A DNA stretch of 64,000 bases. Source: Rhinopithecus roxellana (Eukaryota > Chordata > Mammalia > Primates > Cercopithecidae). Below are positions 25,001 through 35,509 of the stretch, one piece after another; the first letter of the stretch is position 1, and each line of letters begins with the position of its first letter. The notes beneath the pieces are model-generated. The model saw only the letters and a list, made by a program, of their open reading frames with translations. It did not search any database and was not told the origin of the DNA. Made by a program: the position numbers and the translations under genes. The stretch lies in contig NC_044557.1 in the NCBI RefSeq assembly GCF_007565055.1, forward strand, positions 82,099,019-82,163,018, read 5' to 3'.

Positions 25001-28000
25001 TTTTTATAAAATATAATTAAATATGTATATAAATAAAACACCATTATAATAATAACTTTGGTTTCAGAGTACCACATGTGTAACTAATGTAAATATAGTT
25101 TGTTCTGTACCACAGAGGATTTTATAATATTTTGTAAAAAATAAAGTTGTGCAAATTCAGAAAGATACTTTTTCTAAATTTACATGTCTCTTCAATTTTC
25201 ATGAAGTTTCTCTTTTTTCCCAATATGATAACTTAGAAATAACGTGTCTTTGACTTTTAAAAGTTCTCTTTTATAATCAAAATATGGTAATTCTTTGGCA
25301 GCATGTAACCAAAAAAATTCTTACTAGCTACTGACATAGAGTTTTGTGGATGTTAAGTAAAGGAGATAATTGAAACAAGGATGTGATGTATACAAGGGCT
25401 TCTCTCTCCACATGAGGATTTAGCTCTCTGCAGCCTCTCTCTCCTGGACCGACCTACATAATTGTTTCCCTCAAACCTTTCAGTGCAGTTATATCATATT
25501 TGGGATTCAGTAAATAATCTGTGTCATATAATTATGGCTTCATAAGTATTGTTTATTGCTAAACCACATAGTAAACTAGGGTCACATTTCCTTGGTTGAA
25601 TAATGTTTTGTTTTTCTGAAGTTAATTCTTACCTCTTTAATTTTCTAAAATTTTAGTTAGTTTTTTGTGCATCTCAGTACGATTTTCTAATTTTCCACAG
25701 ACAGAATCATTAGACAGTTTCGTGGTTCTTATCCCACCCTCCCAAGTTTTCTTTGGTCTTATAGGTCTGGATGGAATGCTGGCTAGGCCTGCTTTTTAGC
25801 TCTGGGACTTTCCTTCACCTCTTCTGTTGGTTTCACTATTTCTTCAGCTCATGTCTTCCTCTTTCTTGGTTTTCTTCCTTGTTGGTAATGTGCATACATC
25901 AGTGACTTCTTTAGAAGGAATGCAGACACTTAAATTTTGAGTCCTTACATATTTGTCCAGTTCATAGTTTGGCTGGCTATAAAATTCTATGTTGTAAATT
26001 ACGTTTCCTCAGAAATTTGAAGGCATTCTATAATCTAGTGTAGGGTTTGGCAGACTTTTTCTTTAAATGACTAGATAGTCAATCTTTTAACCATTCCTCT
26101 AGTTTTCATCCCCAGGGCTCAGCTAGTGCCTCTGAGATGGTCTGTGTCTGTGGTTCTCCATGGTGGATCAGGCCTATTCTCAGTGGCATCCCTCTTGCAT
26201 GCCCAGGCCTTCTCTGAGTCACTGACCACTCCCTCTTTACTTTTCATCTTAAAATTTACCTTGCATCTGCTGTTGTGTCCTTTCTAATCACTTTTCCCTG
26301 CATCAGTTTATAACTTTTTTTATTCCTCTCCTGCCACACACTCAGTAGATACACAATGTTTCTGAAAGTTTGTGTATGCTTATGGAATAAAAGTATTTTA
26401 AATTTTTTTCCCCATTTTTACTTCTGACATTGAGATCTCTTCCTTTGATTAAATGACTTGGATCTGTTCTAAGTGCTTTTAACTTCAGTATAAAACGTGT
26501 TTTAGTTAACGTGATATCAAACTGATGGGTTATTACAAAGAGAAAAGAATCGGCTTAGGTATTTTAAATAAACCAGGTTTAAAGCTAAACTCTATTTCTG
26601 TGGGAATTGCTTTTTAAAAGACAAGTTAGAGGGAAAGTACCTTCTTGAGTATCATCGGGAAGAACTCATTTGATGACCTCATAACTCTCTTTGTATGAAT
26701 TCTCCTATCTATATTTTGAGAAAGCACTGAAGGATTAGGTGGTGGGCAGAGGGAAAAGATGGGAGAGGGCTAACATTTGGTTAACTTAAATTTAAATCAC
26801 AAATAGAGAAGGAAGAAGAGAATAAAATTAACTGCTAAAAAGCAAACAAGTAGTTTTTTTTTTTTTTTTTGGTTGTTTTTTACCAAAAGGGGTTTTCAAT
26901 TCATTCCTTTAAAAAAATTATAAATGTGAATTAAATGTAGCATATTCTGTTAATAGAATAATCTTATGTACAGTTAACACTAGCTACTGACATAGAGTTT
27001 TGTGAATTTTAAGTAAAGGATATAATTGATACAAGGATATGATGTATAAAAGGACTTTCTCCACATGAGAATTTAGCTCTCTACAGCCTGTCTCTTCTGG
27101 ACCCACCTATATAATTGTTTCCCTCAAACAATTGTATTTCATTCTTTTCCTTCAACTTATTTAAGCTCTGTGTCTCCATTCTAGAATATAAGATTAAAAT
27201 ATATGATTAAAATGTTTAATTTTTAAAATATTGAGCTCATGATCCATTTATATGTATATAATTTTTTTTTTTTTTTTTTTTTTTTTTTTGAGACAAAATC
27301 TCACTCTGTCACCCAGGCTGGAGTTGGCTCACTGCAACCTCTGCCTCCTGGGTTCAAGCGATTCTCCTGCCTCAGCCTCCTGAGTAGCTGGGATTACAGG
27401 CATGCATCACCATGCCCAGCTAATTTTTTTGTGTTTTTAGTAGTAATGGGATTTCACCATGTAGGTCAGGCTGCTCTCAAACTCTTGACATCATGATCCA
27501 CCCGCCTCAGCCTCCTAAAGTGCTGGGATTACAGGCCTGAGCCACTGCACCTGGCTGATACATCTTTTTTTTCTTAATGGCACACACACCTGAGGGTGTT
27601 TCTCATAGTGAAAACTGGCTATAGATGATAATGTCCTGATCTGATTATTTAATCACATAGATGCTATTAAAAATAAACAGTTCATTGATTGATCTGACAA
27701 CTATTTATAAATAACTACATTCATAAACTTAAGTTTTTGTCAATTATGTTAATCCATATTCTTATGTAAATATAGGTTTGCTTTTTTTTAGTTCATGCAG
27801 TTAGTAGGTGATAGATTTTTAAAGTTCACAGAATCTTAGCTAGTAACACTAAAACACTGAAAATACTTCTTACCTATTATGGTGTGGAGTATAAAAATGA
27901 ATAGTTTTTAATAATGGCCATTATTAAATATCTTTTTTTATACGAAGAGGAGTTATTTAAACAAAAAAAAATTTGAAATGATTGCCAATAATTTTTGTTT

Positions 28001-31000
28001 ACTTGCATATTTTTTTTCCATTCGTGTAGGTTTGGGGAGAAGCTTTTTGATTTGGCGTTTGTTATTTTTTCTTCAAACATGAAAATATTTAAATACTTGT
28101 GTGCCTGCTCTCTGCCAGGCATTGTCCTCAGTACCAGAATTTCTTCCATGAACCAGCTGGATGTGTTATCTGCTATATACTCATTTCACATGAGTGGACA
28201 AGTTTCTTCTTGGAGAACATAAGACTCCAGTGGAAACAAAGCAGCACTTGTTTCATGTTCCCATTTCATGTTTTAATGAATATTTACAGAAACAAAAGCA
28301 TTGTGCCATATTTTTAATACATTGGCATTTGGTCGTATTAAATAACTAAGTTGCTTTATAGAGCTGTGTAATCTGTAATAAAATTATATTCTTTGCATTC
28401 AATTAAAAATATTCAGAATTTTATTACAATGCATATCTTCTTTTTGTTCTATATAAGCTACATAAAATAAGTAGATTTATATACCCCTCAGTTGACCCTC
28501 ACTTAGTCATTTTCAAAACATTATCATATCATTGTGTACTTGAAATTGTGCAGAAGAACATACTGATAGTGTGTTTACTATTTAGTCCTTATGGTCTGTC
28601 TGGTTTCTAACAATGCAAAAACCACCAATAACTATCCTGATGCCATGAAACTTTGAGGCACACGATTTGTAGTCAGTATTTGATGTAAATCATCATAAGA
28701 CAATATGGCTGGTTTTAATAGTCAAATTCGTGGTTTATTTAAATACTTTCATTTTCTCTTAATATATCCTGGAATCCTTAAGCTGAATACCCAAATAAAG
28801 GATGGATACTTGTTTGAGACCACATTTTTTAGGTGCAGGCGTGTCCAATCTTTTGACTTCCCTGGGCCACATTGTAAGAAGAGTTGTTTTGGGCCACACA
28901 TAAACTATACTAACATTAATGATAGCTGATAAGCCCCCAAAAAAATCTCATAATGTTTTAAGAAAGCTTACGAATTTGTATTGGGCTACACTCACAGACG
29001 ATCGGGGCCACATGCGGCCTGCGGGCCACAGTTGGACAAGCTTGCTTTGGGGGCATCAGAATGAGTTTTATTTTGCTTAAGGCTATTTTCTTGATGGGAA
29101 AATGAAATTGAAAAAGATAGTAGGTAGTATTTACTACCAGATTGACATTATTGAGTCCATGCATTTAGAAAGTAAAGCATTTTTTGTCAAGTGTCACAGC
29201 TTTTGTGTGACTATTAAATTACATGGTATGAGTTAGCATAAACATTTTTTAAGTATTTAGTCTACTTACACATTCACCTGTTAATGTACGAAATTGGGCA
29301 CAGCTGATGGATTTTGAGAATAGCAGCTGTCAACCTCTGTTAAAATCAATCAGTGGCAAGATATATATATTAAATCCTATATCGTGTCATGAAAATTTAT
29401 TTACAGTTTAGCCGCTAATAATGTCAGGTTTGTTGTTGATCATTTTTATGACATGTTTTGACTCTGGATATTTTATTTGTATGCTAATTTTTAAATTTAA
29501 AACATTGTGACATCTTTGAGAAATGCTATCCCAAGAGCCTTATATGTTAATTATTTAAAAATTTTCTGTTCCCTAGTGTTGAATATTATCTTGAAAATAC
29601 CCTACACATTCTAGTTCTTACTTTTTTAAAAAACAATTATGAGGCTTAAATTAAAAAGAGTACCAGAATGTATGTTTCCAAATGAGGATTCTTGAAAGTA
29701 GTCTTATTGGTAGGTTATGCATTTATTTCAATGGTGAAACCATTGTGATAGCCAGCTGCAAGCCCTGAGTTGATATTGATTATAAAGTCTCTTTTTAACC
29801 ACCCAGATGACCAATTGTCATCTTACGTATGGGTATGCAGAAAGTACAACTGGCAGAGACCTTAGATTTTATAATCCAGTTACATAAACGAGAAAACCAA
29901 GGAGAAGGAATTTGTCAAAGATCAAATACCAAGTTAGAGGCAAAGTTGGAACTGGGACTGAGATTGCCAGCCTCCCAATATAGCACTTTTATATTCCTCT
30001 GTTTTGCTGCTACTCTTGATTGCTGGCAGAAGTGTTGGTTTCTTGGTCTCTGTGATGAAAAAGACTTTATAGGCTTGGTTATTCTTCATCTTTCCCAGCA
30101 ATTTGAATCAATTTTGTTAGATATGTACAACCACTTAAATAACAGACTATCACATACTCATGATAACAGAATATAGAAGATAGGTCATCTGAAAACTTGT
30201 ACAAGGGAGACTCACTAAAAATACCAGCAGTTTCTGTTTCCTGAAGACTGTTAGAGTGAGCTTTAGAGTCAAGCCCTGTGTACTGTATAGTCATGTTTTT
30301 CTCTGACTGCATCGTGCTAGTTCTCTTTTCTAATGTGAATTAAATTTAGTTATGAAAGATTATTAAAGTCTCTGTAAATTGATTTTCTATTTTCCAATAA
30401 GAGTTTCTTGGGCTTTCCTTTTAGCCACCTATTTCTTGTTACTTCCCTAACTCTGAATAGAAGCAATACAAGCAACTTCATTGATTTTAATGAAATCAAA
30501 ATTAAGATTTTTAGGCCTCTTTTTAATAAGCATACACTAATTTATCTAGAGGTTGTTTAATATAGTGTCTTAAAATTAAACGTATTATCTCCAAATGTAA
30601 TGTTTCCAAGGGGTTATTGAATAATAGTGATTATTATTATAACCAGTAAACACTCTGACCAGAAGTTCTCTATTTCTATCTTGTTTTATCTAAGCAGACA
30701 TTTACCACATAGGATTTGAAGAAAGAATGTTTAAAAAGAAGTTTACAAATCTTAGTCAAGTAGAATCCAAGTATAGAGATACAGAGACACATGCCGTGCA
30801 CATTTCAGGCATTCAGCAAATCTTAGTAGAAAAGATTGCATTGGGTGCTCTGCCATTTGTCTTCAGTTTTTAGAATTAGAAGGAGATTGCAATTCATGCT
30901 ACAGGCAAACAGTGATTTCTGCCACACTTTTGAAAGACTGATTGCATGAGGCATTGTATTTTTATTATATTTTATTTTCTATGTCAACAGTTTACATTTT

Positions 31001-31963
31001 GTGCCTACCAGTAACATTTGTTGAATGTTTACTTATGTGTCAGGCACAATTCTAATACTTGACATGAATCAGATCATTTAATCTTCATAACAACTCTTAT
31101 GAGGTAGGTTCAATTATTATTTCCATTTTTCTGAGGTGGAAACTAAAGTACAGGGAGGTTTAAAAAGTAGGTCAGTGTTATAAGTTTCATAGTGAAGGAT
31201 CTGGCTGGGTGTGGTGGCTCAAGACTGTAATCCCAGCACATTGGGAGGCCAAGACGGGCAGATCACTTGAAGTCAGAAGACCAGCCTGGCCAACATGGCA
31301 AAACTTCATCTCTACTAAAAATACAAAAAAACTAGCTGGGCGTGGTGGTGGACGCCTGTAATTCCAGCTACTTGGGAGCCTGAGGCAGGAGAATCGCTGG
31401 AATCCATGAGGCTGAGGTTGCAGTGAGCCAAGATTGTGCCACTGCACTGCAGCCTGGGGGAAAAAAAATCATAGTGAAGGATCTGAACGACGTCCAGAGA
31501 TCTGGCTCTAGAGTATGGGCTCTTGACCATTCGGTTATACTGCCGCTTAGAAAACCTGTATGCTTATGTTTTAAAACAAATAAATGTTTAGCTGATTTAT
31601 TTATTTATTTATGGTGGAGGTGGAAGAGTAAGCAGGGCCTGGGGCGGGCCTGGAGCCATAGACCTCTGCAGGCTGAATTTTTAGAATTCAGGATCCCTGT
31701 CAGCGAATATTGAAGGCCAGAAGAGGGTTGAGACCATCTGCCTTATAGGGTTATTTAGCTCAGTTTCTGTCTGGATCATTACAGTCCTAACTTACGACAT
31801 TTTAATCTTCTAACTTCATGGTCTATATTTCCTGAAACACTTTTGATAAATTCTTTTGTTTCTACAGAAACTCAAACAGAAGAATCAACAGCTGAAGCAA
31901 ATTATGGATCAATTACGAAATCTCATCTGGGATATAAATGCCATGTTGGCAATGAGGAACTAA
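12843..31963 (+). CDS. MED30: Mediator complex subunit 30, four-exon coding region (join 12843-13019, 20626-20784, 22693-22797, 31868-31963)
   Basis: The four exons join to 178 codons plus TAA, the length I know for human MED30 (older names TRAP25, THRAP6). The protein is a nuclear subunit of Mediator, which links DNA-bound activators to RNA polymerase II. It is a metazoan subunit without a clear yeast counterpart. Residues 1-30 are rich in Pro, Ala and Gly and look disordered. Residues about 31-59, 69-100 and 134-178 are predicted helices, the last with a Lys/Gln/Leu coiled-coil character. Ile44 lies in the helix of exon 1; a mouse Ile44 change (zeitgeist) is known to cause cardiomyopathy. 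No catalytic residues are expected. All splice sites are GT-AG and all introns are phase 0. The start is the first ATG downstream of the promoter elements, with G at -3. Recognition is from memory of the protein; the exon joins are seen directly. Confidence 0.97.
13415..14410 (-). mobile_element. Old L1 (L1M), antisense in intron 1
   Basis: On the plus strand it reads as the complement of the L1 ORF2 3' region and tail: 'atcaccacaatcaaaatag', 'gttgatggacatttgggttg', 'ttgctttt ggtgtcatacc', 'ttggatatccaattgttcc'. It is decayed, with an internal deletion near 14040. Confidence 0.85.
14430..14560 (-). repeat. MIR fragment
   Basis: 'agaaataaagtgacttgccca...' is the complement of the MIR core. 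Confidence 0.55.
14840..15005 (-). repeat. MIR SINE
   Basis: 'acacttatgaagtactttcc', 'ttttacagtgaaggaaactg' and 'aggcttaacgagagg' fit the MIR complement. Confidence 0.7.
15155..16015 (-). pseudogene. Processed pseudogene of ribosomal protein S10, split by an Alu, antisense in MED30 intron 1
   Basis: On the minus strand the C-terminal two thirds of the 40S protein RPS10 is readable at 15222-15548: the FAWRHFYWYLTNEGI segment, the PETGRPRPKGLEGE segment and the FRGGFGRGRGQPPQ tail. The copy has no introns, keeps an AATAAA before a T-tract (its former poly(A) tail, about 15155-15180) and has near-matching flanks CAAAGCCAAC (15145-15154) and CAAAGCCAGC (16016-16025), so it is a retrocopy. It is dead: a TGA stands at 15557-15555 where RPS10 has Arg, compensating frame changes disturb the Arg-rich region near the C-terminus, and a plus-strand Alu separates the N-terminal part (ATG complement at 15988-15990) from the rest. 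It lies opposite to MED30 transcription. Confidence 0.93.
15686..15943 (+). mobile_element. Alu inserted in the RPS10 pseudogene
   Basis: A plus-strand Alu starting GGCTGGGCGCAGTGG. It is flanked by the perfect 15-bp duplication AAAAAGGAGTTCATA (15671-15685 and 15944-15958), which is RPS10 coding sequence. About 30 bases of the right arm, including the 'gccactgcactcca' region, are missing. It is younger than the pseudogene. Confidence 0.93.
16565..18540 (-). mobile_element. Old L1 (L1M/L1ME), antisense in intron 1
   Basis: The complement of an old L1: 'ttccagatattctctgcat', 'ttgtaccttgctttttt', then ORF2 complement with 'gcatcggctagtgcttcc' and 'ttagttggaatgcttctaatg'. Small indels are frequent. 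It may be more than one insertion. Confidence 0.75.
19540..19567. repeat. T28 homopolymer
   Basis: An uninterrupted T run with no attached Alu or L1 body; possibly the remnant of a tail. Confidence 0.95.
20626..20784 (+). CDS. MED30: MED30 coding exon 2 (codons 60-112)
   Basis: The exon follows a long T-rich tract and the acceptor ...CCTGATAAG, and ends with GTC-GAG before the donor GTAATT. It has 159 bases, exactly 53 codons, encoding LPNGVTYHTG onward to PIPVE. Its centre, around LTKLQDNLRQLSVLFRKLRL, is an amphipathic helix. The exon is phase 0 at both ends, so skipping it would keep frame and give a 125-residue protein. Confidence 0.97.
20785..22692 (+). other. MED30: MED30 intron 2
   Basis: A 1,908-base phase 0 intron with donor GTAATT and acceptor CCCAG. 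Apart from a G/A-rich old repeat at about 21320-21900, which resembles the family at 9468-10186, I recognise nothing. The ends are AT-rich. Confidence 0.95.
21320..21900. repeat. Old dispersed repeat, unnamed family
   Basis: Purine-rich sequence with 'gtcagatgctgcagagaag', 'cagtgaaatggtagcagcac' and 'gtctgatcgcagtcgg'. The same phrase order is familiar from an old human interspersed repeat whose name I cannot recall. Confidence 0.4.
22693..22797 (+). CDS. MED30: MED30 coding exon 3 (codons 113-147)
   Basis: The exon has 105 bases and 35 codons between the acceptor ATTCCCAG and the donor GTGAGT. It encodes an acidic linker (PYVEEDGSKNDD), then the Arg/Glu-rich start of the C-terminal helix (EERREIAEVNK). 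It is phase 0 at both ends, so its loss would give a 143-residue in-frame variant lacking the linker. Confidence 0.97.
23733..23758. repeat. Perfect short hairpin
   Basis: GAAGTATCCTT, a 4-base loop CTTA, then its exact complement AAGGATACTTC. Part of the right arm (CTTCTTAAAGGAT) is repeated at 23755-23767. Confidence 0.9.
23810..24840 (+). mobile_element. Old L1 (L1M) ORF2 fragment
   Basis: Decayed ORF2 signals: 'ttagaagttatagccagta', 'gtaatactggcacaagaat', 'ttacattacaccatatatc'. It is in the same strand as MED30. Confidence 0.65.
25323..25476 (+). repeat. Intronic duplicated segment, copy 1
   Basis: 154 bases from 'actagctactgac' to 'tttccctcaaac', matched by 26979-27129 at roughly 90% with a 3-base gap. 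Similarity stops abruptly at both ends. Confidence 0.9.
25595..26045 (-). mobile_element. Possible old L1M fragment
   Basis: 'tttggctggctataaaattcta' and 'cagaaatttgaaggcattc' resemble an old L1 ORF2 complement. An additional DNA-transposon-like piece starts near 26042 ('tagggtttggcagactttttc'). Confidence 0.4.
26979..27129 (+). repeat. Intronic duplicated segment, copy 2
   Basis: 151 bases in the same orientation as copy 1 and about 1.65 kb downstream. Differences are mainly substitutions. Confidence 0.9.
27262..27556 (-). mobile_element. Alu element, antisense in intron 3
   Basis: A T28 tract then 'gagacaaaatctcactctg' down to 'gccactgcacctggc'. A small piece is missing after 'ggctggag' in the right arm. 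Confidence 0.95.
28836..29044 (+). mobile_element. MER30 hAT-type DNA transposon
   Basis: Inverted ends CAGGCGTGTCCAA and TTGGACAAGCTTG, and the internal 'gggccacacataaactatac' and 'atgcggcctgcgggccac', fit MER30. It is non-autonomous with no transposase. The 8-bp flanks are too decayed to call. Confidence 0.85.
29825..29990 (-). repeat. Possible MIR fragment
   Basis: 'cataaacgagaaaaccaagg' and 'ggaactgggactgagattgcc' weakly follow the MIR complement. Confidence 0.4.
31005..31186 (-). repeat. MIR SINE
   Basis: 'acatttgttgaatgtttactt', 'atcatttaatcttcataaca' and 'tgaggtaggttcaattatt' fit the MIR complement. The Alu at 31203 has inserted next to it. Confidence 0.75.
31203..31468 (+). mobile_element. 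Alu element in intron 3, with duplication
   Basis: A sense Alu with the perfect 16-bp target duplication TCATAGTGAAGGATCT at 31187-31202 and 31469-31484. It ends about 400 bp before exon 4. Confidence 0.96.
31868..31963 (+). CDS. MED30: MED30 coding exon 4 (codons 148-178 and stop)
   Basis: The acceptor is TTTCTACAG. The exon encodes KLKQKNQQLKQIMDQLRNLI and ends in AMLAMRN before TAA at 31961-31963. The Lys/Gln/Leu spacing is typical of a coiled-coil helix. The next in-frame sequence is AT-rich 3' untranslated sequence. Confidence 0.97.
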   Translation, partial: KLKQKNQQLKQIMDQLRNLIWDINAMLAMRN

Positions 31964-32260
31964 GCTGATATTTAAATTTCCTGCTTTACACATGTTATAC
32001 CGTTGTTTTTTTCCCTCAAGTATTTTTTTCCCTGTGAAGAAGGTTATTTATCTGCTTTTATTTTAGTCACTAAAACTAAAGTTTGTATTTTTACATTGTG
32101 ATTTTTACATTAAAATATTCATTAACTTTTTTTAATGCTATTAATCTTATGAAAGATTATTGTAATAAATTTTGATGGGGTCTGTATTTTGGTTAATCTT
32201 CATGAATTGAATAATTGTTTTTTTAAAGCAAAATAAAGCTTTTTAAATAAGTTTTTAAAT
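31964..32260 (+). promoter_or_regulatory. MED30: MED30 3' untranslated region
   Basis: AT-rich sequence follows the stop codon and runs to the polyadenylation signals. It has several T-rich and ATTTA-like stretches but no repeat element that I recognise. The end depends on which AATAAA is used. Confidence 0.75.
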
Positions 32261-32290
32261 TTGATTAATGGATTTACTCATTCCAATAAA
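32164..32290 (+). terminator. MED30: MED30 polyadenylation signals
   Basis: AATAAA occurs at 32164-32169, 32232-32237 and 32285-32290. The second is followed by a T-rich stretch and fits cleavage near 32250-32260. The first could give a shorter form and the third a slightly longer one. Confidence 0.75.
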
Positions 32291-32687
32291 CCTTTTAGAA
32301 GAAAATTAAATATTTAAATATTTCTGCAGATAAAAATATCAAATACAGTCTGTATACAAATTAAAATTAAAGATATGTTACCATTTCAGCTCAAGTTTTT
32401 AAATTCGGTTTTATTGCCAAGCCAATTAAAATGTATATTTCTATGAATAGATGAAAATTTATCTTTAACATATTCTTCAAGTGTTTGGTCTTAAATGATC
32501 TGTCTCTAAAAGGAGAGAAACTAATGATCTAAGGACAACACAAATTGAAATCACACCTGTGTGCTTATCTGCTCTAAGCTAAGAAGCAATCACCTAATTT
32601 TTTAGGTATACCCTAAAGTAATCATAAGTGTGTTTTGGAAACAGTACATGTGTAGGGATTTTAAATGAGATACTTCTATATGACAGG

Positions 32688-32690
<3 letters not shown>

Positions 32691-32731
<41 letters not shown>
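32691..32731. repeat. T41 homopolymer
   Basis: An uninterrupted T run about 430 bp beyond the likely MED30 cleavage site, with no retroelement body attached. Confidence 0.97.
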
Positions 32732-32732
<1 letters not shown>

Positions 32733-35500
32733 GCCTGTAGACAATCCTGTTTAGGTCTCCCTGTGGGAGCTGATCTCTCATATTACAAATAATATATTCT
32801 CAAATAAAGAGTTGAAGTCTTCTCAGAAAGGACTTTTCCAGCTTGATTCAGAAGGCTTTTCCTATCTGGCCTCAGTTCTAACTCTATGAAAAATATTGTT
32901 TGGGCTTTCCTATAAAAGTTTCTCTGGAAGCTAACACAGGAAACTGTAATAGGCATCCTCTGGGGAGGGGAAGTGGGTGGTTGACAATCAGAATTAAGAA
33001 GGCGCTGACTTTTCGTTGTATATAATTTTGTACCTTTTGAATTTTACAGCATGTGCAAATATTGGCTATTCAGAAAATAGGAAAATATTTTTCATTTTAA
33101 GTTATGCAGATTCCCACCTAGACAGAATGCAAGAAGACAAGACAAACCATGCAAGCATCTTTAGACCCTCCAACTTTACATTTGTCAGAGCAGTTCTGAG
33201 CAAGCCCAGTGTTAGATGGGGCGCTGACTCTGCCTACAGTGGGAAGCTCTTCAAAGGGCAGAAGGAAAAAGTGTATGAAGCTGTGACAAGGAGAAGAAAA
33301 AGGACTAATAGTCTAACCTACTGTAGTACTTCTTAATATCTAAGTATATTCTAGTTTATTTGCACATGCAGGGTTTTATAGGTTTTCACTGTATATTCTT
33401 TGCACTATTATGAATTTAGTGCACTATTGCTGGCTACTCTTGTCGATTTAGTATTTTGGTATTGATGACTTCTAAGACAGTTCTAAAATGTTCTAACCTA
33501 ATGATTTTGTTTTAACTATTACTCTCAACTACTTCGATTATTCAAGGTGCCACAAACAACTCTTGGAGGGAATGTGGAAATTGCGTTCTTTTGCCTTGGT
33601 TCTATAAGGAATATTTCTACTGTAGAACAATAATCAATGCAACTACACACCGCTACAAAGCTATAGCAAGTTCTGAAAGGGTATATTCGCAAGTCAGAAC
33701 TGACATGGGTTTACCCAGTTATTCACAAATCTACTTGGGACCAATTTGAATGCAGCAGGGGTTATTAAATACATGAACCCTACAAATTCTCAAAGTTTTA
33801 ACTTTTTCTTGAGGGGGAGCATACTAATATATTGAGGAGCAAAGAAAGGTGAATTCAGTTGTAATATGTTCCCTTGGGCAAGTAAATCTCTGTTTTCTCA
33901 TCTGTAAAATGATGGGTGAGACTAGATAATCTCATATTCTATGTTAGAATTTTGGTTGCAAATATTAGAACCCAATTCTAAATGGCTTAAGCCAAAAGGG
34001 ATTTCTCAGTCCCTGCAGTGAGAAAAGATGCTAGAGAAGAGCTCACAGAATAAAAGAAAATGGCAGGAAAGAGGGCTTCAGGAATTGGAATCGAGTTTCA
34101 GTGCCCTCAGGATTCTGTGTCCACCTCTAATTTTAGTCTGTCTCTGTTTGATCCATTCTCTCTCATTGTAGATCGGCTTTCTCCAAGTGATGGGGAAAAT
34201 GGCCTTCCACTGTCCTTTTACCTTGCTGTATCCTGAGCCCAGAGCTAGGTGGCTTCTCCAACTCTAAATTGAGAAATCCTAGAATGAACTCTAAAAAGTT
34301 TACATAATATAACCAACCCATGGACCAATGATAGTATAAATAAGTACTATGATTAGACTAATCCAGGTTATAAGCGCATTCCTGTGGCCAGGAATTGGCT
34401 ATGGGAGTTATGGAAGAGTGTACTGTGCAAGGAACAAATATTAGAAAAAGGGGGGCCAACCAGGAAAATTTGCAAAATAAAATCCACAAACAAGGGCAAC
34501 CACAGTCCACTGTTGTTCTTTCTTGGTTATAATACTATCTCAGACATAATACTAGTTATCCAACCTTTCAGAAGCCCAAGAAAAGTTTACAGAAAATCAA
34601 ATGCATCATTGACTATCATGGAAATTACTAGTCTTAATATTTTTTTCTGAATTTGTGAACTTCTGTACTAACATTTTTATTTGCAGCTGTTTCTTGCCAG
34701 CTGTTTCAGTTAATTGCTATGTGATCTTGTCAGGTCTTGGTTAGCCTGGGTAAAAGCATAGAGAGGAAACAGCTAAGGAAAAATAAAACAAAAGATCCAG
34801 CATCCTGGTAAGGACATTATCTTTAAAATGATTTAGAAACCTACAGCCCTGATTATTCAGGCATTAGATCCCTTGGCACTGTTACAAGCCAAAATGTGTT
34901 AACTTGACATTTTGATGTAGTTTCAACTTGAGTAATTCATTTTCTTTCCCTAAATTCCCACTGAAACTTAAGCTAGATAGAAGTGTTTTTCAGCTTTAAA
35001 CTAAAATATGTACTTGTCCTAAAACCTCAAAGAGTCTGTTATCCTCAATGTTCTTAAATTTGTTCAACAAAACTGGATGCCTTAAATTTTTGTCTAATGG
35101 TTTGAAACACTCATTCATCAAAGACTAATTTTAATTCTAAATTTAAAGATATTCTAGGTGGGTTTAAACACGAAAGCGTCTTGAATTACTTCATGCCTTT
35201 TTAAACTAAAGAATTAAAGTTATTAGACTTACTTAATATTTGTTAAGCTATATTTTTACATTAAATAGAAATTGTGCACTGATGCAAAGAATTAATACAT
35301 TTTTTTCAAAAATTCTTACTGTTGCTGGTATGTAATTGGCATTCCAAAAACTGCTAGAAAATTTACAAAGAAAGGGTAAACCTCTATTTTCTCTGCTTTG
35401 AGATCTTTATTATTCTTCTATGACACCGAACCACAAGACTACCAAATGGCATGCTCTTTGTTATCATTGCTTAAAGCTGTTTTAATGCTTTTAGATATCT
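32732..35500. other. Intergenic sequence downstream of MED30
   Basis: No gene. A MIR-like plus-strand piece lies at about 33865-33945 ('cttgggcaagtaaatctctg', 'tcatctgtaaaatgatggg'). The open frame at 33016-33336 has no features of a known protein. The rest is unassigned AT-rich sequence. Confidence 0.5.
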
Positions 35501-35509
35501 TTTTGAGGC

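Larger units (their letters stand above)
22798..31867 (+). other. MED30: MED30 intron 3
   Basis: A 9,070-base phase 0 intron with donor GTGAGT and acceptor CTACAG. It carries an old sense L1, a duplicated pair of ~150 bp, two Alus in opposite orientation, a MER30 and MIRs. Stretches at 23100-23800, 27560-28830 and 29050-29820 hold nothing I can name. Confidence 0.95.

Noticed and set aside
33016..33336. 106-residue open frame downstream of MED30
   Set aside because: No similarity to a protein I know and no promoter, splice or poly(A) context; expected by chance in AT-rich DNA of this length.
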